Assembly (NCBI GenBank): GCA_035653595.1
Contig: DASRBO010000126.1
Coordinates: 1 to 48,209 of the forward strand
Length of the DNA stretch: 48,209 nucleotides
Reading direction: 5' to 3'
Origin: DASRBO01 sp035653595
Lineage (GTDB): Bacteria; Actinomycetota; Acidimicrobiia; Acidimicrobiales; JAJPHE01
The position numbers and the translations under genes are program-made. Numbering within the stretch: the first letter of the stretch is position 1; the number at the start of each line of letters is the position of its first letter. Below the pieces are notes generated by a model. The model saw only the letters and a list, made by a program, of their open reading frames with translations. It was not told where the DNA came from and did not search any database. Shown piece after piece: positions 9,446 through 17,488 of this stretch.

Positions 9446-9961
9446 TCACCCGCGACTCGAGGGTGCGGCTGCTCGAGGGTCCGGATAGGAGAACTCGATG
9501 GCGTGGCGAAACGGGACCGACCCGTCGCCGTCGGCCAGCTCCGGCTTGTACCGGCGGACCTGGTCGGCGAAGTTGCGATGGATCGCGGTGATGGCCATGC
9601 CCCGCTTCTCGTAGAAGGCGATCGCCCGAAGGTTCTCCTCCGTCGTGATCAGCCACAGTCGCCGTCCCTCCCGATCGGCCACCCCTCGCACCGCCGCCAG
9701 GAGGGCCGTCCCCACCCCCTTGCCCTCCTCGAGGCTGTTGAGGGTGACCACCTCGCACCCGCCCTCGCCGAGGCGGTAGGTCGCCACCCCGATCCGGCGG
9801 GCGGCGGCCTCGGCCACGAAGCCGGGCAGGGTGGTCGGGTCGTGGGCACCGGAGGTGCTCACGACCGGCAGCCCCCAAGTGCCGGCGATCAGCTCGGCGA
9901 GCCAGGCGCGGTCGGCGTCGTCGAGCAGGCGGATATCCGTATCGCCGGATCCTTGCGTCAC
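9446..9961 (-). CDS. GNAT family N-acetyltransferase
   Basis: 171 residues from the GTG at 9961, which has GAGG seven bases upstream; the open frame before it shows no domain. The acetyl-CoA-binding motif A is visible as LNSLEEGKGVGTALLAAV (R/Q-x-x-G-x-G/A pattern, here EGKGVGTAL), followed by motif B with LWLITTEENLRAIAFYEKRGM, which is typical of GNAT enzymes. The substrate is not predictable; the acceptor side is divergent. The gene is divergent from the Ig-repeat protein, with a 103-base shared upstream region. Confidence 0.85.
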   Translation of the reverse strand: MTQGSGDTDIRLLDDADRAWLAELIAGTWGLPVVSTSGAHDPTTLPGFVAEAAARRIGVATYRLGEGGCEVVTLNSLEEGKGVGTALLAAVRGVADREGRRLWLITTEENLRAIAFYEKRGMAITAIHRNFADQVRRYKPELADGDGSVPFRHAIEFSYPDPRAAAPSSRG

Positions 9962-10064
9962 GTGAGTGCCTCGACTTCCCCCCCATCCATCAATTCTTCC
10001 CCAACGGGCTTGCCCGGGCCCGATCGGCCCGGTACCAAATGACGCGGCGGAGGAGGAGGCCAAG

Positions 10065-12239
10065 TTGTCGACGCGGCGTCTGGTCGGTGCCGTCGCCTTT
10101 TCGGGCGCATTCATTCTTACCGCGGCCCTTACGACGGCCTCGCCTGTGACCGCCGCCACCAGCGGCCCCACCCAGCTCCCCAACGGCTTCCGGGCGGTGG
10201 CGGTGGACGGCAGCACCGGCCGGGTGTTCGTCTCCTCTCCCTCCAGCGGGACGATCTCCGTCCTCGACTTCGCCGGCAACCTCCTGTCCACAATCTCGGG
10301 TGAGGCCGGGCCGGGCGCCATGGTGGTGAACAACGGCGAGCTCTACGTGGCCCTCGTCAACCTTGGGGCCATCGACGTGTTCAACACCAGCAGCCTGGCC
10401 AAGACGGCGACCCTCGGCCAGGGACACCTGGTGGCACCCGGACCGCTGGTGATGGCCGGGGGCAAGCTGTGGACCAGCACCGGCCAGTGCGGCAACTGGA
10501 GCACCGAGCTGGCCTCGGTCGATCCGAGCAGCGGGGCGGTGAGCGCCTTCGTCATGCCGAGCAGCACCTCGCTCGGCTACTGCATCAACCTCGCCGGCGA
10601 CCCGGCCAACGCCAACACCCTCATGGCGTGGGACCAGGGCCTCGAGCCCGCCACCATCACCGAGCTCGACGTCTCCAGCGGCACCCCGGCCGTTGTGGCC
10701 ACCCAGTACGAGCAGGACCAGCAGAACCTGACCGAGGTCTCCGTCAACCCCGACGGGCAGAGCTTCGTCACCGCCTCGGGCTACCCGTACCAGTACGAGG
10801 AGTTCTCCATGGGCACCCTGGCCCAAGACGGGGTGATCTACCCCGCCGGCTCCTATCCGAACGCGGTGGTGACCAGCCCGGCACGCGGCGGGCTCATGGT
10901 CGGCGGGCGCAACTCCGCCTACGGCAACGACATCGACGTCTACAACCTGGGGGCGCCCGGGACCGAGCTGTACACCCGTGACTTCGGGTCGTCGGCCGAC
11001 ACCCTGTATCCGTCGGGACTGGCGCTCAGCCCGGACGGGTCCACCCTGTTCGCCGTCAGCGGCGACGTGTACGGAGCAGGTACGGCCTTCCTCAACGTCC
11101 TCCCCCTGGCCAACGGCACCGCGACCAGCTTCAAGGCCAACCTGGGCGCATCCAACACCGCCTCCCTGACCGCGACCGTGTCGGTCACCTCGGGGGCGTT
11201 CCCCCAGCCGGCGGGAACGGTGTCCTTCCTCGACGGCGGGGCGGTGCTGGCCACCGCTGCGGTCTCCAACGGGCAGGCCACGGCCACCGTCACCTTGCCC
11301 GCCGGCAACAACTACGTGACGGCCAGCTACAACGGCGACATCAACAACCAGGCCAGCGGGTCCCCCCCGCAGGACATCGTCGAGGGCAACATCACCTCCA
11401 CCCAGCTGGTCTCCTCGGCCGATCCCTCGGCGGTCGGACAGGCAGTGACCTTCACCGCCACCGTCAGCGGCGCGTCGTCCCCGACCGGCTCGGTGGCCTT
11501 CTACGACAGCGCCAACCTGCTGGCTACCGCCCAGCTCTCCGGCACCAGCGCCTCGGTCACGGTGAGCTCCCTGGCGGTGGGCAACCACAACATCACAGCT
11601 GCCTACTCCGGCGACAGCGCCAACGACCCCAGCACCTCGACGGCCCTGGCCCAGTCGGTCTCCCGTGCCGCCACCAGCGTCGGCCTGTCAGCCGCCCCCA
11701 ACCCGGCGGTCGTCGGCCAGGCGGTCACCCTCACCGCCACCCTGGGCGGGACGTACGGCACAGCCGGGGGAACGGCCACCTTCTACGACGGGAGCACCGC
11801 CCTGGGCACGGCCGCGGTGAGCAACGGGCGGGCCGCCATGACCGTCTCCTTCGCCGCTCGCGGGACTCACAGCCTCACCGCCTCCTACAGCGGCGATGCC
11901 AACAACGCCGCGGCCACATCGGCCGCGCTGAGCGAGTCCGTCACCCAGGCCTCGAGCAGCACCAAGCTGTCGGCCTCGGCCAGCAAGGTCCAGCGCCGCT
12001 CGAGCGTCAGCTTCACCGCGACCGTGGCCGCCAGTCCGGCGGTCGCCACGCCCACCGGATCGGTGACGTTCTACGACGGCTCGAGCGCCCTGGCGACCGT
12101 CGCCTTGAGCGGGGGCAGCGCCAAGTTCAGCACCTCGTCGCTCGGCCTCGGCACCCACACCGTCACCGCCGTGTACGGAGGCTGCCCGGCGGTTGCCGGC
12201 AGCACCTCGAACGCCGTCACCGTCCAGGTAACCAAGTAG
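10065..12239 (+). CDS. Secreted protein with beta-propeller-like half and four Ig-like repeats
   Basis: 724 residues from the TTG at 10065, chosen because GGAGGAGG lies five bases upstream and because the product then starts with a signal peptide (LSTRRL, hydrophobic core, cleavage near TAA). The N-terminal half (about 35-350) has repeated short segments such as GFRAVAVDGSTGRVFVSS and GLALSPDGSTLFAVSG, as in YVTN/NHL-type beta-propellers. The C-terminal half has four bacterial Ig-like (Big_3-type) domains of about 95 residues, each with a GTVSFLDG/GSVTFYDG strand and a closing ASYNGD/AAYSGD motif. In the last copy this reads VYGGC, so a cysteine replaces the acidic residue. It is likely an exported adhesin or surface protein, with no LPxTG or membrane anchor visible. 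Confidence 0.8.
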   Translation: MSTRRLVGAVAFSGAFILTAALTTASPVTAATSGPTQLPNGFRAVAVDGSTGRVFVSSPSSGTISVLDFAGNLLSTISGEAGPGAMVVNNGELYVALVNLGAIDVFNTSSLAKTATLGQGHLVAPGPLVMAGGKLWTSTGQCGNWSTELASVDPSSGAVSAFVMPSSTSLGYCINLAGDPANANTLMAWDQGLEPATITELDVSSGTPAVVATQYEQDQQNLTEVSVNPDGQSFVTASGYPYQYEEFSMGTLAQDGVIYPAGSYPNAVVTSPARGGLMVGGRNSAYGNDIDVYNLGAPGTELYTRDFGSSADTLYPSGLALSPDGSTLFAVSGDVYGAGTAFLNVLPLANGTATSFKANLGASNTASLTATVSVTSGAFPQPAGTVSFLDGGAVLATAAVSNGQATATVTLPAGNNYVTASYNGDINNQASGSPPQDIVEGNITSTQLVSSADPSAVGQAVTFTATVSGASSPTGSVAFYDSANLLATAQLSGTSASVTVSSLAVGNHNITAAYSGDSANDPSTSTALAQSVSRAATSVGLSAAPNPAVVGQAVTLTATLGGTYGTAGGTATFYDGSTALGTAAVSNGRAAMTVSFAARGTHSLTASYSGDANNAAATSAALSESVTQASSSTKLSASASKVQRRSSVSFTATVAASPAVATPTGSVTFYDGSSALATVALSGGSAKFSTSSLGLGTHTVTAVYGGCPAVAGSTSNAVTVQVTK

Positions 12240-12430
12240 TCGCGACGGGCCGAACGCCCCGTCGGCGACGAGAGTGTTCGCCCGGCCCCGGCTCCGGTGG
12301 CGACGACCGCACCAACCGCCCAGACGGCCCGAATGGGACGAGCGACGTTTCCTCCTGAGAACGCAGCCACGCGCGCGCGGCTTCGCTACCCTTGGAAGGT
12401 CTCAGTGGGCCCACAGGAGCGGTGGAGCGA

Positions 12431-12493
12431 ATGAGCAGGCGCAAGGCCTCACGGCGGTTCCCGAGCTGCGAACCCAGCGGCCCGGTGGAGTGA
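12431..12493 (+). CDS. Small upstream ORF, 20 residues
   Basis: ATG with GGTGGAG four bases upstream encodes MSRRKASRRFPSCEPSGPVE and stops three bases before the phosphatase GTG start. The peptide is basic and has no hydrophobic segment. The tight spacing suggests that ribosomes finishing here could restart on the phosphatase gene, whose own GTGGAG site lies inside this frame's end. It may be only a leader for coupling; protein evidence is lacking. Confidence 0.4.
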   Translation: MSRRKASRRFPSCEPSGPVE

Positions 12494-12496
12494 CCC

Positions 12497-14053
12497 GTGC
12501 GCTCATTCACCCGCCTCAGTGTCCTCGTCCTCGTGGTTCTCGCCGGGCTGACCGTTGGAGGCTGGGCGGTGATTCGCCACAGCGTCGCCGGCCAGGACCG
12601 CGCCGTGCTGAACACCGACGCCGGCCAGATCAACGTGCTGTTTCAGACGTCGTTGCAGAACGTGCAGACCGAGCTGCGCAGCGTGGCCTTCTTCACCGAG
12701 TCGGCCGGCGGATCCCCGTCGGTCTTCGCAGCCCAGGCCAAACCACTCATGACCAGCAAGTCGAACTCGGTGGCCGTGCTCGATCGCTCGGGAGGACAGC
12801 CGCGAATCGTTCAAGCGGCCGGGCCCAACCTGAAGGCCGACCAGCCGCTACCCGACCCCCTGGCCAACCCCGCCCGCCAGGCCTCCGGAGCGCTCAGCTC
12901 GGGAATGGTTACGGTCGACGGCCAGAGGCTGCTCTACCTGATGGCCGTACCGACCAACACCCCGGACTTCGTCGGAGTCGAGACTTCGGCGGTCGACCCC
13001 ACCCGGCCGACGCCCAACTCGAGCGGCCCCTACTCGCGCGTCTGGGTGAACCTCTACAACGGGCCGGTCGCCGATCCGTCGCAGCTGATCCTCACCACCT
13101 ACGGGGCCCGCCCTCTCCCCAGGCCCATCGGAGTGGCGACGACGAAGTTCGGCGCCGTCACCTGGCTGATCCAGGTATCGGCCAAGACGTCTCCCTCGGG
13201 CGGCTACGCCGAGGCCAGTCCATGGATCGTCCTCTCGATCGGCCTGGTCGTCTCCATCGCCATGGCGGCCCTGGTGGAGGCGCTGGGGCGCCGCAACCGC
13301 GAGGCCGCCCGCCTGCTCGAGGAGCGCACCGCCCTCTACGCCGAGCAGCGTTCGGTCGCTGACACCCTCCAGCAGGCGCTGCTGCCCGAGGCGCTGCCCG
13401 ACCTGCCTGCGGCGGAGCTGGCCGTGCGGTACCTGCCGGGCGTCGAAGGGACCCACGTCGGCGGTGACTGGTACGACATGGTGCCGATCGACGAGGACCA
13501 CGTCCTGGCGGTGGTGGGTGACGTCTCCGGGCGGGGGCTTCGAGCCGCCTCGGCCATGGCCGCCCTCCGCTTCGCCACCCGGGCCTACGCCCTGCAGGGG
13601 GACCCGCCGAGCGACATCCTCGCCAAGCTCTCCAAGACGCTGAGTGTCGATACTTCGGGCCAGTTCGCCACCGTTGTCTTGGTCCTGGTCGACCTGAAGA
13701 CCCGTCAGCTGACGGTGGTCAACGGGGGCCACCCTCCTCCGCTCCTGCTACACGACCACGTCGGCGACTTCATCGACGGCAACGTCGGTCTCCCCGTCGG
13801 AGTGTCGGCTTCGGCCGGATATACCGCTACGACCGTCGCCGTGCCGCCGGGCTCGACCCTTCTGGCCTTCACCGATGGCCTGGTCGAGCGGCGGGGCGAG
13901 AGCATCGACGTCGGCCTGGACCGGCTCCGCGAGGCCGCCGTCGCCGATGGCCAGGCCAGTCTCGACGAGCTCCTCTCCCACATGGTCGGAACCCTGGTCG
14001 GCACCGGCTCGGCCGACGACACCGTCCTCCTGGGTGTGAGATGGCGGACCTAG
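12497..14053 (+). CDS. Membrane-anchored PPM (SpoIIE/RsbU-type) serine phosphatase
   Basis: 518 residues. Transmembrane helix at about 7-28, an extracytoplasmic sensor region of about 200 residues, and a second helix at about 243-262. A short coiled linker (EERTALYAEQRSVADTLQQALLP) leads to a PPM phosphatase domain at about 300-518, with GGDWYD at 322-327, GDVSGRG at 341-347, VNGGHPPPLLL and a final SADDTVLLGVR, which supply the metal-binding aspartates. It should dephosphorylate a STAS antagonist, and the next gene encodes one. The GTG start has GGAG six bases upstream. It overlaps the STAS gene by 13 bases. The input signal is unknown; the sensor resembles a dCache or CHASE-like region only loosely. 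Confidence 0.92.
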   Translation: MRSFTRLSVLVLVVLAGLTVGGWAVIRHSVAGQDRAVLNTDAGQINVLFQTSLQNVQTELRSVAFFTESAGGSPSVFAAQAKPLMTSKSNSVAVLDRSGGQPRIVQAAGPNLKADQPLPDPLANPARQASGALSSGMVTVDGQRLLYLMAVPTNTPDFVGVETSAVDPTRPTPNSSGPYSRVWVNLYNGPVADPSQLILTTYGARPLPRPIGVATTKFGAVTWLIQVSAKTSPSGGYAEASPWIVLSIGLVVSIAMAALVEALGRRNREAARLLEERTALYAEQRSVADTLQQALLPEALPDLPAAELAVRYLPGVEGTHVGGDWYDMVPIDEDHVLAVVGDVSGRGLRAASAMAALRFATRAYALQGDPPSDILAKLSKTLSVDTSGQFATVVLVLVDLKTRQLTVVNGGHPPPLLLHDHVGDFIDGNVGLPVGVSASAGYTATTVAVPPGSTLLAFTDGLVERRGESIDVGLDRLREAAVADGQASLDELLSHMVGTLVGTGSADDTVLLGVRWRT

Positions 14054-14358
14054 AGCCGGGCGCAGCGCTACGGATCACCGTGCGGGACGACCCGGCTGGC
14101 GCGGTCATCGCCCTTGGTGGCGACCTCGACGTCTCCAACGCCGACGAGCTCGCCGCCGCCCTGGACCCTCTGCTGGCCGCCAAACCGGCGCGGCTCGTGT
14201 TCGACCTGGCCGAGCTGCGGTTCATGGACAGCTCCGGGATCGCCCAGCTGCTGCGCTCGGCGGCCGTCGTCCCGGTGTCGGTGGTCCATGTCTCCCACAT
14301 CGTGCGTCGGGTCCTGGAGGCCACCGGGCTCATCGAGGCGCTGGGAGTCGAACCGTGA
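14041..14358 (+). CDS. STAS-domain anti-anti-sigma factor
   Basis: 105 residues with a single STAS domain of the SpoIIAA/RsbV type. The phosphorylation site lies in ELRFMDSSGIAQLL (Ser65 by alignment to SpoIIAA Ser58). The strand GGDLDVSNADEL is typical. When unphosphorylated it should bind the HATPase kinase encoded next and release that kinase's target. The C-terminal portion reads RRVLEATGLIEALGV, also typical of the family. It begins inside the phosphatase gene and overlaps the kinase start by four bases (GTGA), so the three proteins are almost certainly made together. Confidence 0.93.
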   Translation: MADLEPGAALRITVRDDPAGAVIALGGDLDVSNADELAAALDPLLAAKPARLVFDLAELRFMDSSGIAQLLRSAAVVPVSVVHVSHIVRRVLEATGLIEALGVEP

Positions 14359-14735
14359 CCGAGGTCCGCTCCTACCCGCCCGAGCCGGAGTCCGTCACCA
14401 AGGCCCGCGTCTTCGTCCTCGAGGCGCTGCGCAGCTTCCCCGAGGACATCATCGACCGAGCCGAGATCATGGTGTCGGAGCTGGCCACCAACGCTCTGCG
14501 CCACACCGGCACGCCCTTCACCGTCAGCGTCAGCACCACCCCGGACCACATCCGGGTGGAGGTCACCGATGCGGGGGGCGGCCGACCGAGGAAGCAGTCG
14601 CCCTCCCCCCTCGAGACCAGCGGACGGGGGCTGCAGATCGTCGAGGCCCTCGCCGACCACTGGGAGGTCGTACCGGCCCAGCCCAGCGGCAAGACGGTTC
14701 TGTTCGACCTGCACCCGTCGGTCACCCGGACCTGA
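14355..14735 (+). CDS. HATPase anti-sigma factor/serine kinase (RsbW-like)
   Basis: 126 residues with the GHKL ATP-binding fold: N-box SELATNALRHT (Asn46), G1 box VTDAGGG at about 70-76, and G2 box TSGRGLQIVEALAD at about 88-101. It should phosphorylate the adjacent STAS protein and bind a sigma factor or other partner. No sigma factor gene follows; the next gene is on the other strand. The target is therefore encoded elsewhere. The ATP lid is short (RPRKQSPSPLE) but complete. Translation is coupled to the STAS gene by a GTGA overlap. Confidence 0.92.
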   Translation: MTEVRSYPPEPESVTKARVFVLEALRSFPEDIIDRAEIMVSELATNALRHTGTPFTVSVSTTPDHIRVEVTDAGGGRPRKQSPSPLETSGRGLQIVEALADHWEVVPAQPSGKTVLFDLHPSVTRT

Positions 14736-14778
14736 CCGGCTCCCACCGCTCCCCGGGGCCTGTCGGTCGGCGGGTCGC

Positions 14779-16188
14779 TCAGGAGCCCGAGCCGCTGACC
14801 CGGGGGTAGGCGCGAGCGCCCATGTGGGCGAACTGCGGATGGCCGGCACCGTCGGGGAGCATGAAGGTGATGGCCATGTCCTCACCGATCTCCTCCAGAT
14901 GCATCAGCAAGGTGTCGGCCTCGTCCGTGGCCTGAAGCGGCCGCAGGCGACCGCCCTGCTCATCGTCGGTGGTGTCCGTCGACTGCAAGCCGGCATGCAA
15001 CACGCCGTCCCTGGCCTGGACCACGATGCGGGCGCCGAACTTCTCGTAGGTCCCGACCAGTCGATCGTGGGCCGGCGCCTGGCCGGTGGCGACAGCCTTG
15101 GCCGGGGTGTGGGTCCCGAGCCACGGATCGAGCAGCTCCCTGGTGACCTCGCTGAAGGCGCGGTTCTGACCGGACAGATTCGTCAGCATGGCGAGGGCGA
15201 CATTGTGTTCTGGCACCAGTCGAAGACCGGCCGTCTGGCCGATGGTGTTCCCGTCATGGCCTACGACGACCGGACCCCGGCGGGTGTGGAGGAACCAACC
15301 CAACCCCCAGTGGTCGCCGAGCAGTTCGGGTTCGGGACACACGGCCACCGGCTCCTGCATGGCCAGGGTGGACTCCTCGGAGAGGATCCGCGTCCCGTTG
15401 GCGGCCATGCCGCCCTCCAGGTGCAGCCGGCCGAACGCCAGCAGCTCATCGGTGGAGGTGGTGATGTTGCCCCCGGCCGGATGCGCCGCCCGGCTGAAGG
15501 CCCACCTGGGGCTCACCATGGGCGCCTTGCCGGGCTCCTGGGGCAGGTGGCCGACGGCGAAGGCGTGCACCATCACGTCCTCGGGGAAGAAGAAGGTCCT
15601 CTCGAGCCCCATGGGCTCGAACAACCTCTTGGCGAGGGCCTGCTCGTAGGTGGTGCCGGCGAGGACCTCGATCAGCCGACCGAGCAGGATGTAGCCGCTG
15701 TTGCAGTAGGACCACAGGGTGCCGGGGGAGGCGATCATGGGCAGAGACTCGAGATCGGCGACGTAGCGCTGCAGGCAGTCGTCCCCCCGTCCGTACTTAC
15801 CCTCGGTGTCGATGCTGTCGCCGTCGATGTCGGACATGTGGCAGAGAAGCTGACGCGTCGTTACGGTCTCCGTCGCCCGCCGATCCGACAGCACCAGCTC
15901 GTCCAGATAGCTCCGGACCGGGGCGTCGAGGTCGAGCTTGCCCTCATCCACCAGGCTCATGATCACCGTGGCGGTGTAGGCCTTGCCGATGGAACCGGCC
16001 TGGAACAGCGTGTCGTCGGTGACGGCCACACCCGTCCGAAGGCTGGCGCTGCCGTAGGTGGCCCTCGCCACCACCTGTCCGTCGGCCATGACGCCCAGTA
16101 CGGCCCCAGGGATCCCGCGCCGTTCGCAGACCTCCTCTAGAACCTTGGCGGCCAGCGCCGAGCTGACTTCTCCTTGCTTCGGGGCCAT
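14779..16188 (-). CDS. Serine hydrolase, beta-lactamase/D-Ala-D-Ala peptidase-like
   Basis: 469 residues with all three class C/PBP motifs: SIGK at 66-69, YCN at 161-163 and HDG at 311-313 (VVVGHDGNTIG). An additional C-terminal region of about 110 residues (LVGTYEKFGARIVVQARDG) resembles the lipocalin-like DUF3471-type domain found in peptidases of this family. There is no signal peptide, so a cytosolic esterase or peptidase role is more likely than antibiotic resistance. It is only distantly like the serine hydrolase at 5540, which lacks the C-terminal domain. It converges on the HATPase gene with a 43-base gap. The substrate is unknown. Confidence 0.88.
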   Translation of the reverse strand: MAPKQGEVSSALAAKVLEEVCERRGIPGAVLGVMADGQVVARATYGSASLRTGVAVTDDTLFQAGSIGKAYTATVIMSLVDEGKLDLDAPVRSYLDELVLSDRRATETVTTRQLLCHMSDIDGDSIDTEGKYGRGDDCLQRYVADLESLPMIASPGTLWSYCNSGYILLGRLIEVLAGTTYEQALAKRLFEPMGLERTFFFPEDVMVHAFAVGHLPQEPGKAPMVSPRWAFSRAAHPAGGNITTSTDELLAFGRLHLEGGMAANGTRILSEESTLAMQEPVAVCPEPELLGDHWGLGWFLHTRRGPVVVGHDGNTIGQTAGLRLVPEHNVALAMLTNLSGQNRAFSEVTRELLDPWLGTHTPAKAVATGQAPAHDRLVGTYEKFGARIVVQARDGVLHAGLQSTDTTDDEQGGRLRPLQATDEADTLLMHLEEIGEDMAITFMLPDGAGHPQFAHMGARAYPRVSGSGS

Positions 16189-16292
16189 CGATGCCTTTCC
16201 TGTGGTGTTGAGCCTTCTAGCGGGCTGCGGCCCTCAATTGTCATGCCCGAGGGTCCTAGGCGCCAGGGAGCCGACAACCGCCCGTAAGGGTC

Positions 16293-16321
16293 TAGTCAGA
16301 CGGAACGGACCCAGATATGAT
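16293..16321 (+). promoter_or_regulatory. Candidate promoter of the infC operon
   Basis: TAGTCA (16293-16298), a 17-base spacer, and TATGAT (16316-16321), which matches the TATAAT consensus at five of six positions. Seven bases after the -10 comes an ATG (16329), the geometry of leaderless actinobacterial transcripts. It lies in the 218-base gap between the divergent serine hydrolase and the first gene of the infC operon. Prediction by eye; no transcript data. Confidence 0.5.
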
Positions 16322-16328
16322 CCTCGCC

Positions 16329-16367
16329 ATGACCTCCGTGGGCGCCGCTCCCTTCGCCACCTCCTGA
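16329..16367 (+). CDS. Possible leaderless 12-codon upstream peptide
   Basis: ATG seven bases after the TATGAT element starts a frame encoding MTSVGAAPFATS, ending TGA at 16365-16367. It has no ribosome-binding site, which fits leaderless initiation. It ends immediately before a repeat/hairpin region that covers the ribosome-binding site of the next gene, an arrangement seen in leader-peptide control. The existence of the peptide is inference. Confidence 0.3.
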   Translation: MTSVGAAPFATS

Positions 16368-16373
16368 CCACGG

Positions 16374-16406
16374 GGGAGGCGCCCCCGGACCGAACGGGAG
16401 GCGCCC
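16374..16406 (+). promoter_or_regulatory. Duplicated SD sequence with possible sequestering hairpin
   Basis: GGGAGGCGCCC occurs exactly twice (16374-16384 and 16396-16406), 22 bases apart; the second copy directly precedes the TTG start at 16407. The CGCC-rich end of the first copy can pair with the second copy (GGCGCCCCC with GGGAGGCGCC, one bulged A), which would hide the second GGGAGG. This could switch translation of the infC operon. Only the repeat itself is directly seen. Confidence 0.45.
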
Positions 16407-16931
16407 TTGGATCAACCAGCAGTCGGCCATTCTTCTGGCTGGAACGCTCAGCGACGTGATCGCGACCCGGTGCCGGACGGGGCCGGAGCCATCACCAGCG
16501 TCCAGCCTCCTGGCGGGAGGAGCTCGTCCACCTCAGCCCCTCCGAGCCACCATGAGCTCCTCGCTCACCTGAGGCACCTATACGGCGACCTGTCGGTCGT
16601 CATCCATCGGGATCCCGAACAGGAGATCCTTGGAGTGGCACTGGCCGTTGTCGACCGCGTGATGAGCGCCGCCGCCCAACGGCTGGCCACGGCCCAGTCC
16701 GTCATCGGCGGCGTGGCCGCCGAGCTGATCTCGCCCGCCGCTGTCGAAGCCGGTGTGCCCGTCCGGGCCCTCGACGCCTGGCTGGTGGTCGGCCAGCTGC
16801 TGGCCGCCCTCGGTGAAGCACCACCGGCGCCCCCGCTTCCTCCGGTTTCCCCTGGCGTGCCGGCACCGTGTGTCCACCTCCTTCCTTCATCCCCATCAGG
16901 CAGGCCACCAACGAAAGGACAACTGCCATAG
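16407..16931 (+). CDS. Uncharacterised protein upstream of infC
   Basis: 174 residues, not recognised. The TTG start has GGGAGG five bases upstream. The central part (about 48-136) looks well ordered: HELLAHLRHLYGDLSVVIH, then a run of Ala/Val/Leu helices ending VRALDAWLVVGQLLAALGE. It is flanked by low-complexity Ser/Gly/Pro ends; the last 35 residues are proline-rich and overlap the infC ribosome-binding region. Third-position GC bias is consistent with real coding. Its TAG stop overlaps the proposed ATA start of infC as ATAG, which supports both genes and suggests translational coupling. No signal peptide or membrane helix. Confidence 0.55.
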   Translation: MDQPAVGHSSGWNAQRRDRDPVPDGAGAITSVQPPGGRSSSTSAPPSHHELLAHLRHLYGDLSVVIHRDPEQEILGVALAVVDRVMSAAAQRLATAQSVIGGVAAELISPAAVEAGVPVRALDAWLVVGQLLAALGEAPPAPPLPPVSPGVPAPCVHLLPSSPSGRPPTKGQLP

Positions 16932-17488
16932 CAACTAACTCAGCCCCATCCTTCGACCAGCGCATCAATGAACGGATCCGGGCCCGCGAGGTGCGCCTCA
17001 TCGCCCCGGATGGAGCCCAACTCGGGATCAAGTCCCTCCCCGAGGCCCTGGCCGCCGCCCGGGAGCTGGACCTCGACCTGGTCGAGGTCTCGGGCGGGGC
17101 CCAGCCACCGGTCTGTCGGATCATGGACTACGGGAAGGCCCGCTTCGAAGCCGACCAGAAGGCCAAGGAGGGACGGCGCAAGTCCCGCCAGCGGGAGCTC
17201 AAGGAGATGCGCTTCGGCATCCGCATCGGTCCCGGGGACTTCGAGACCAAGGTCCGCAAGATCGGCCACTTCCTCGACGACGGTCACAAGGTGAAGATCA
17301 TCCTCCGCTTCCGGCGGGGCAGGGAGATGGGCCGCACCGAGATCGGGCGCCAGATCCTCGCCCGGCTCCAGGAGGCCCTCCCCGGCGCGAAGATCGAGTC
17401 GGCCCCCCGGCTGGACGGCTCCCAGATGATCATGCTGCTGGCTCCCGGCACCACCGGCCGTCAGCACGCCGGGCCGGTCACGACATGA
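16928..17488 (+). CDS. infC: Translation initiation factor IF-3
   Basis: Binds the 30S subunit and checks start codon and initiator tRNA. The N-domain begins DQRINERIRAREVRLI and contains CRIMDYGKARFEADQKAKE; the C-domain has RQRELKEMRFGIRIGPGDFETK, GHKVKIILRFRGRE-like residues and SQMIMLLAP. I place the start at the ATA at 16928 because AAAGGA lies seven to nine bases upstream, because it gives the normal N-terminus (186 residues), and because no ATG/GTG is suitably placed. A GTG at 16868 has no SD and adds 20 proline-rich residues. AUU, AUC and AUA starts are known for infC and underlie IF-3 autoregulation. rpmI and rplT do not follow as they usually do. Confidence 0.93.
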   Translation: MATNSAPSFDQRINERIRAREVRLIAPDGAQLGIKSLPEALAAARELDLDLVEVSGGAQPPVCRIMDYGKARFEADQKAKEGRRKSRQRELKEMRFGIRIGPGDFETKVRKIGHFLDDGHKVKIILRFRRGREMGRTEIGRQILARLQEALPGAKIESAPRLDGSQMIMLLAPGTTGRQHAGPVTT

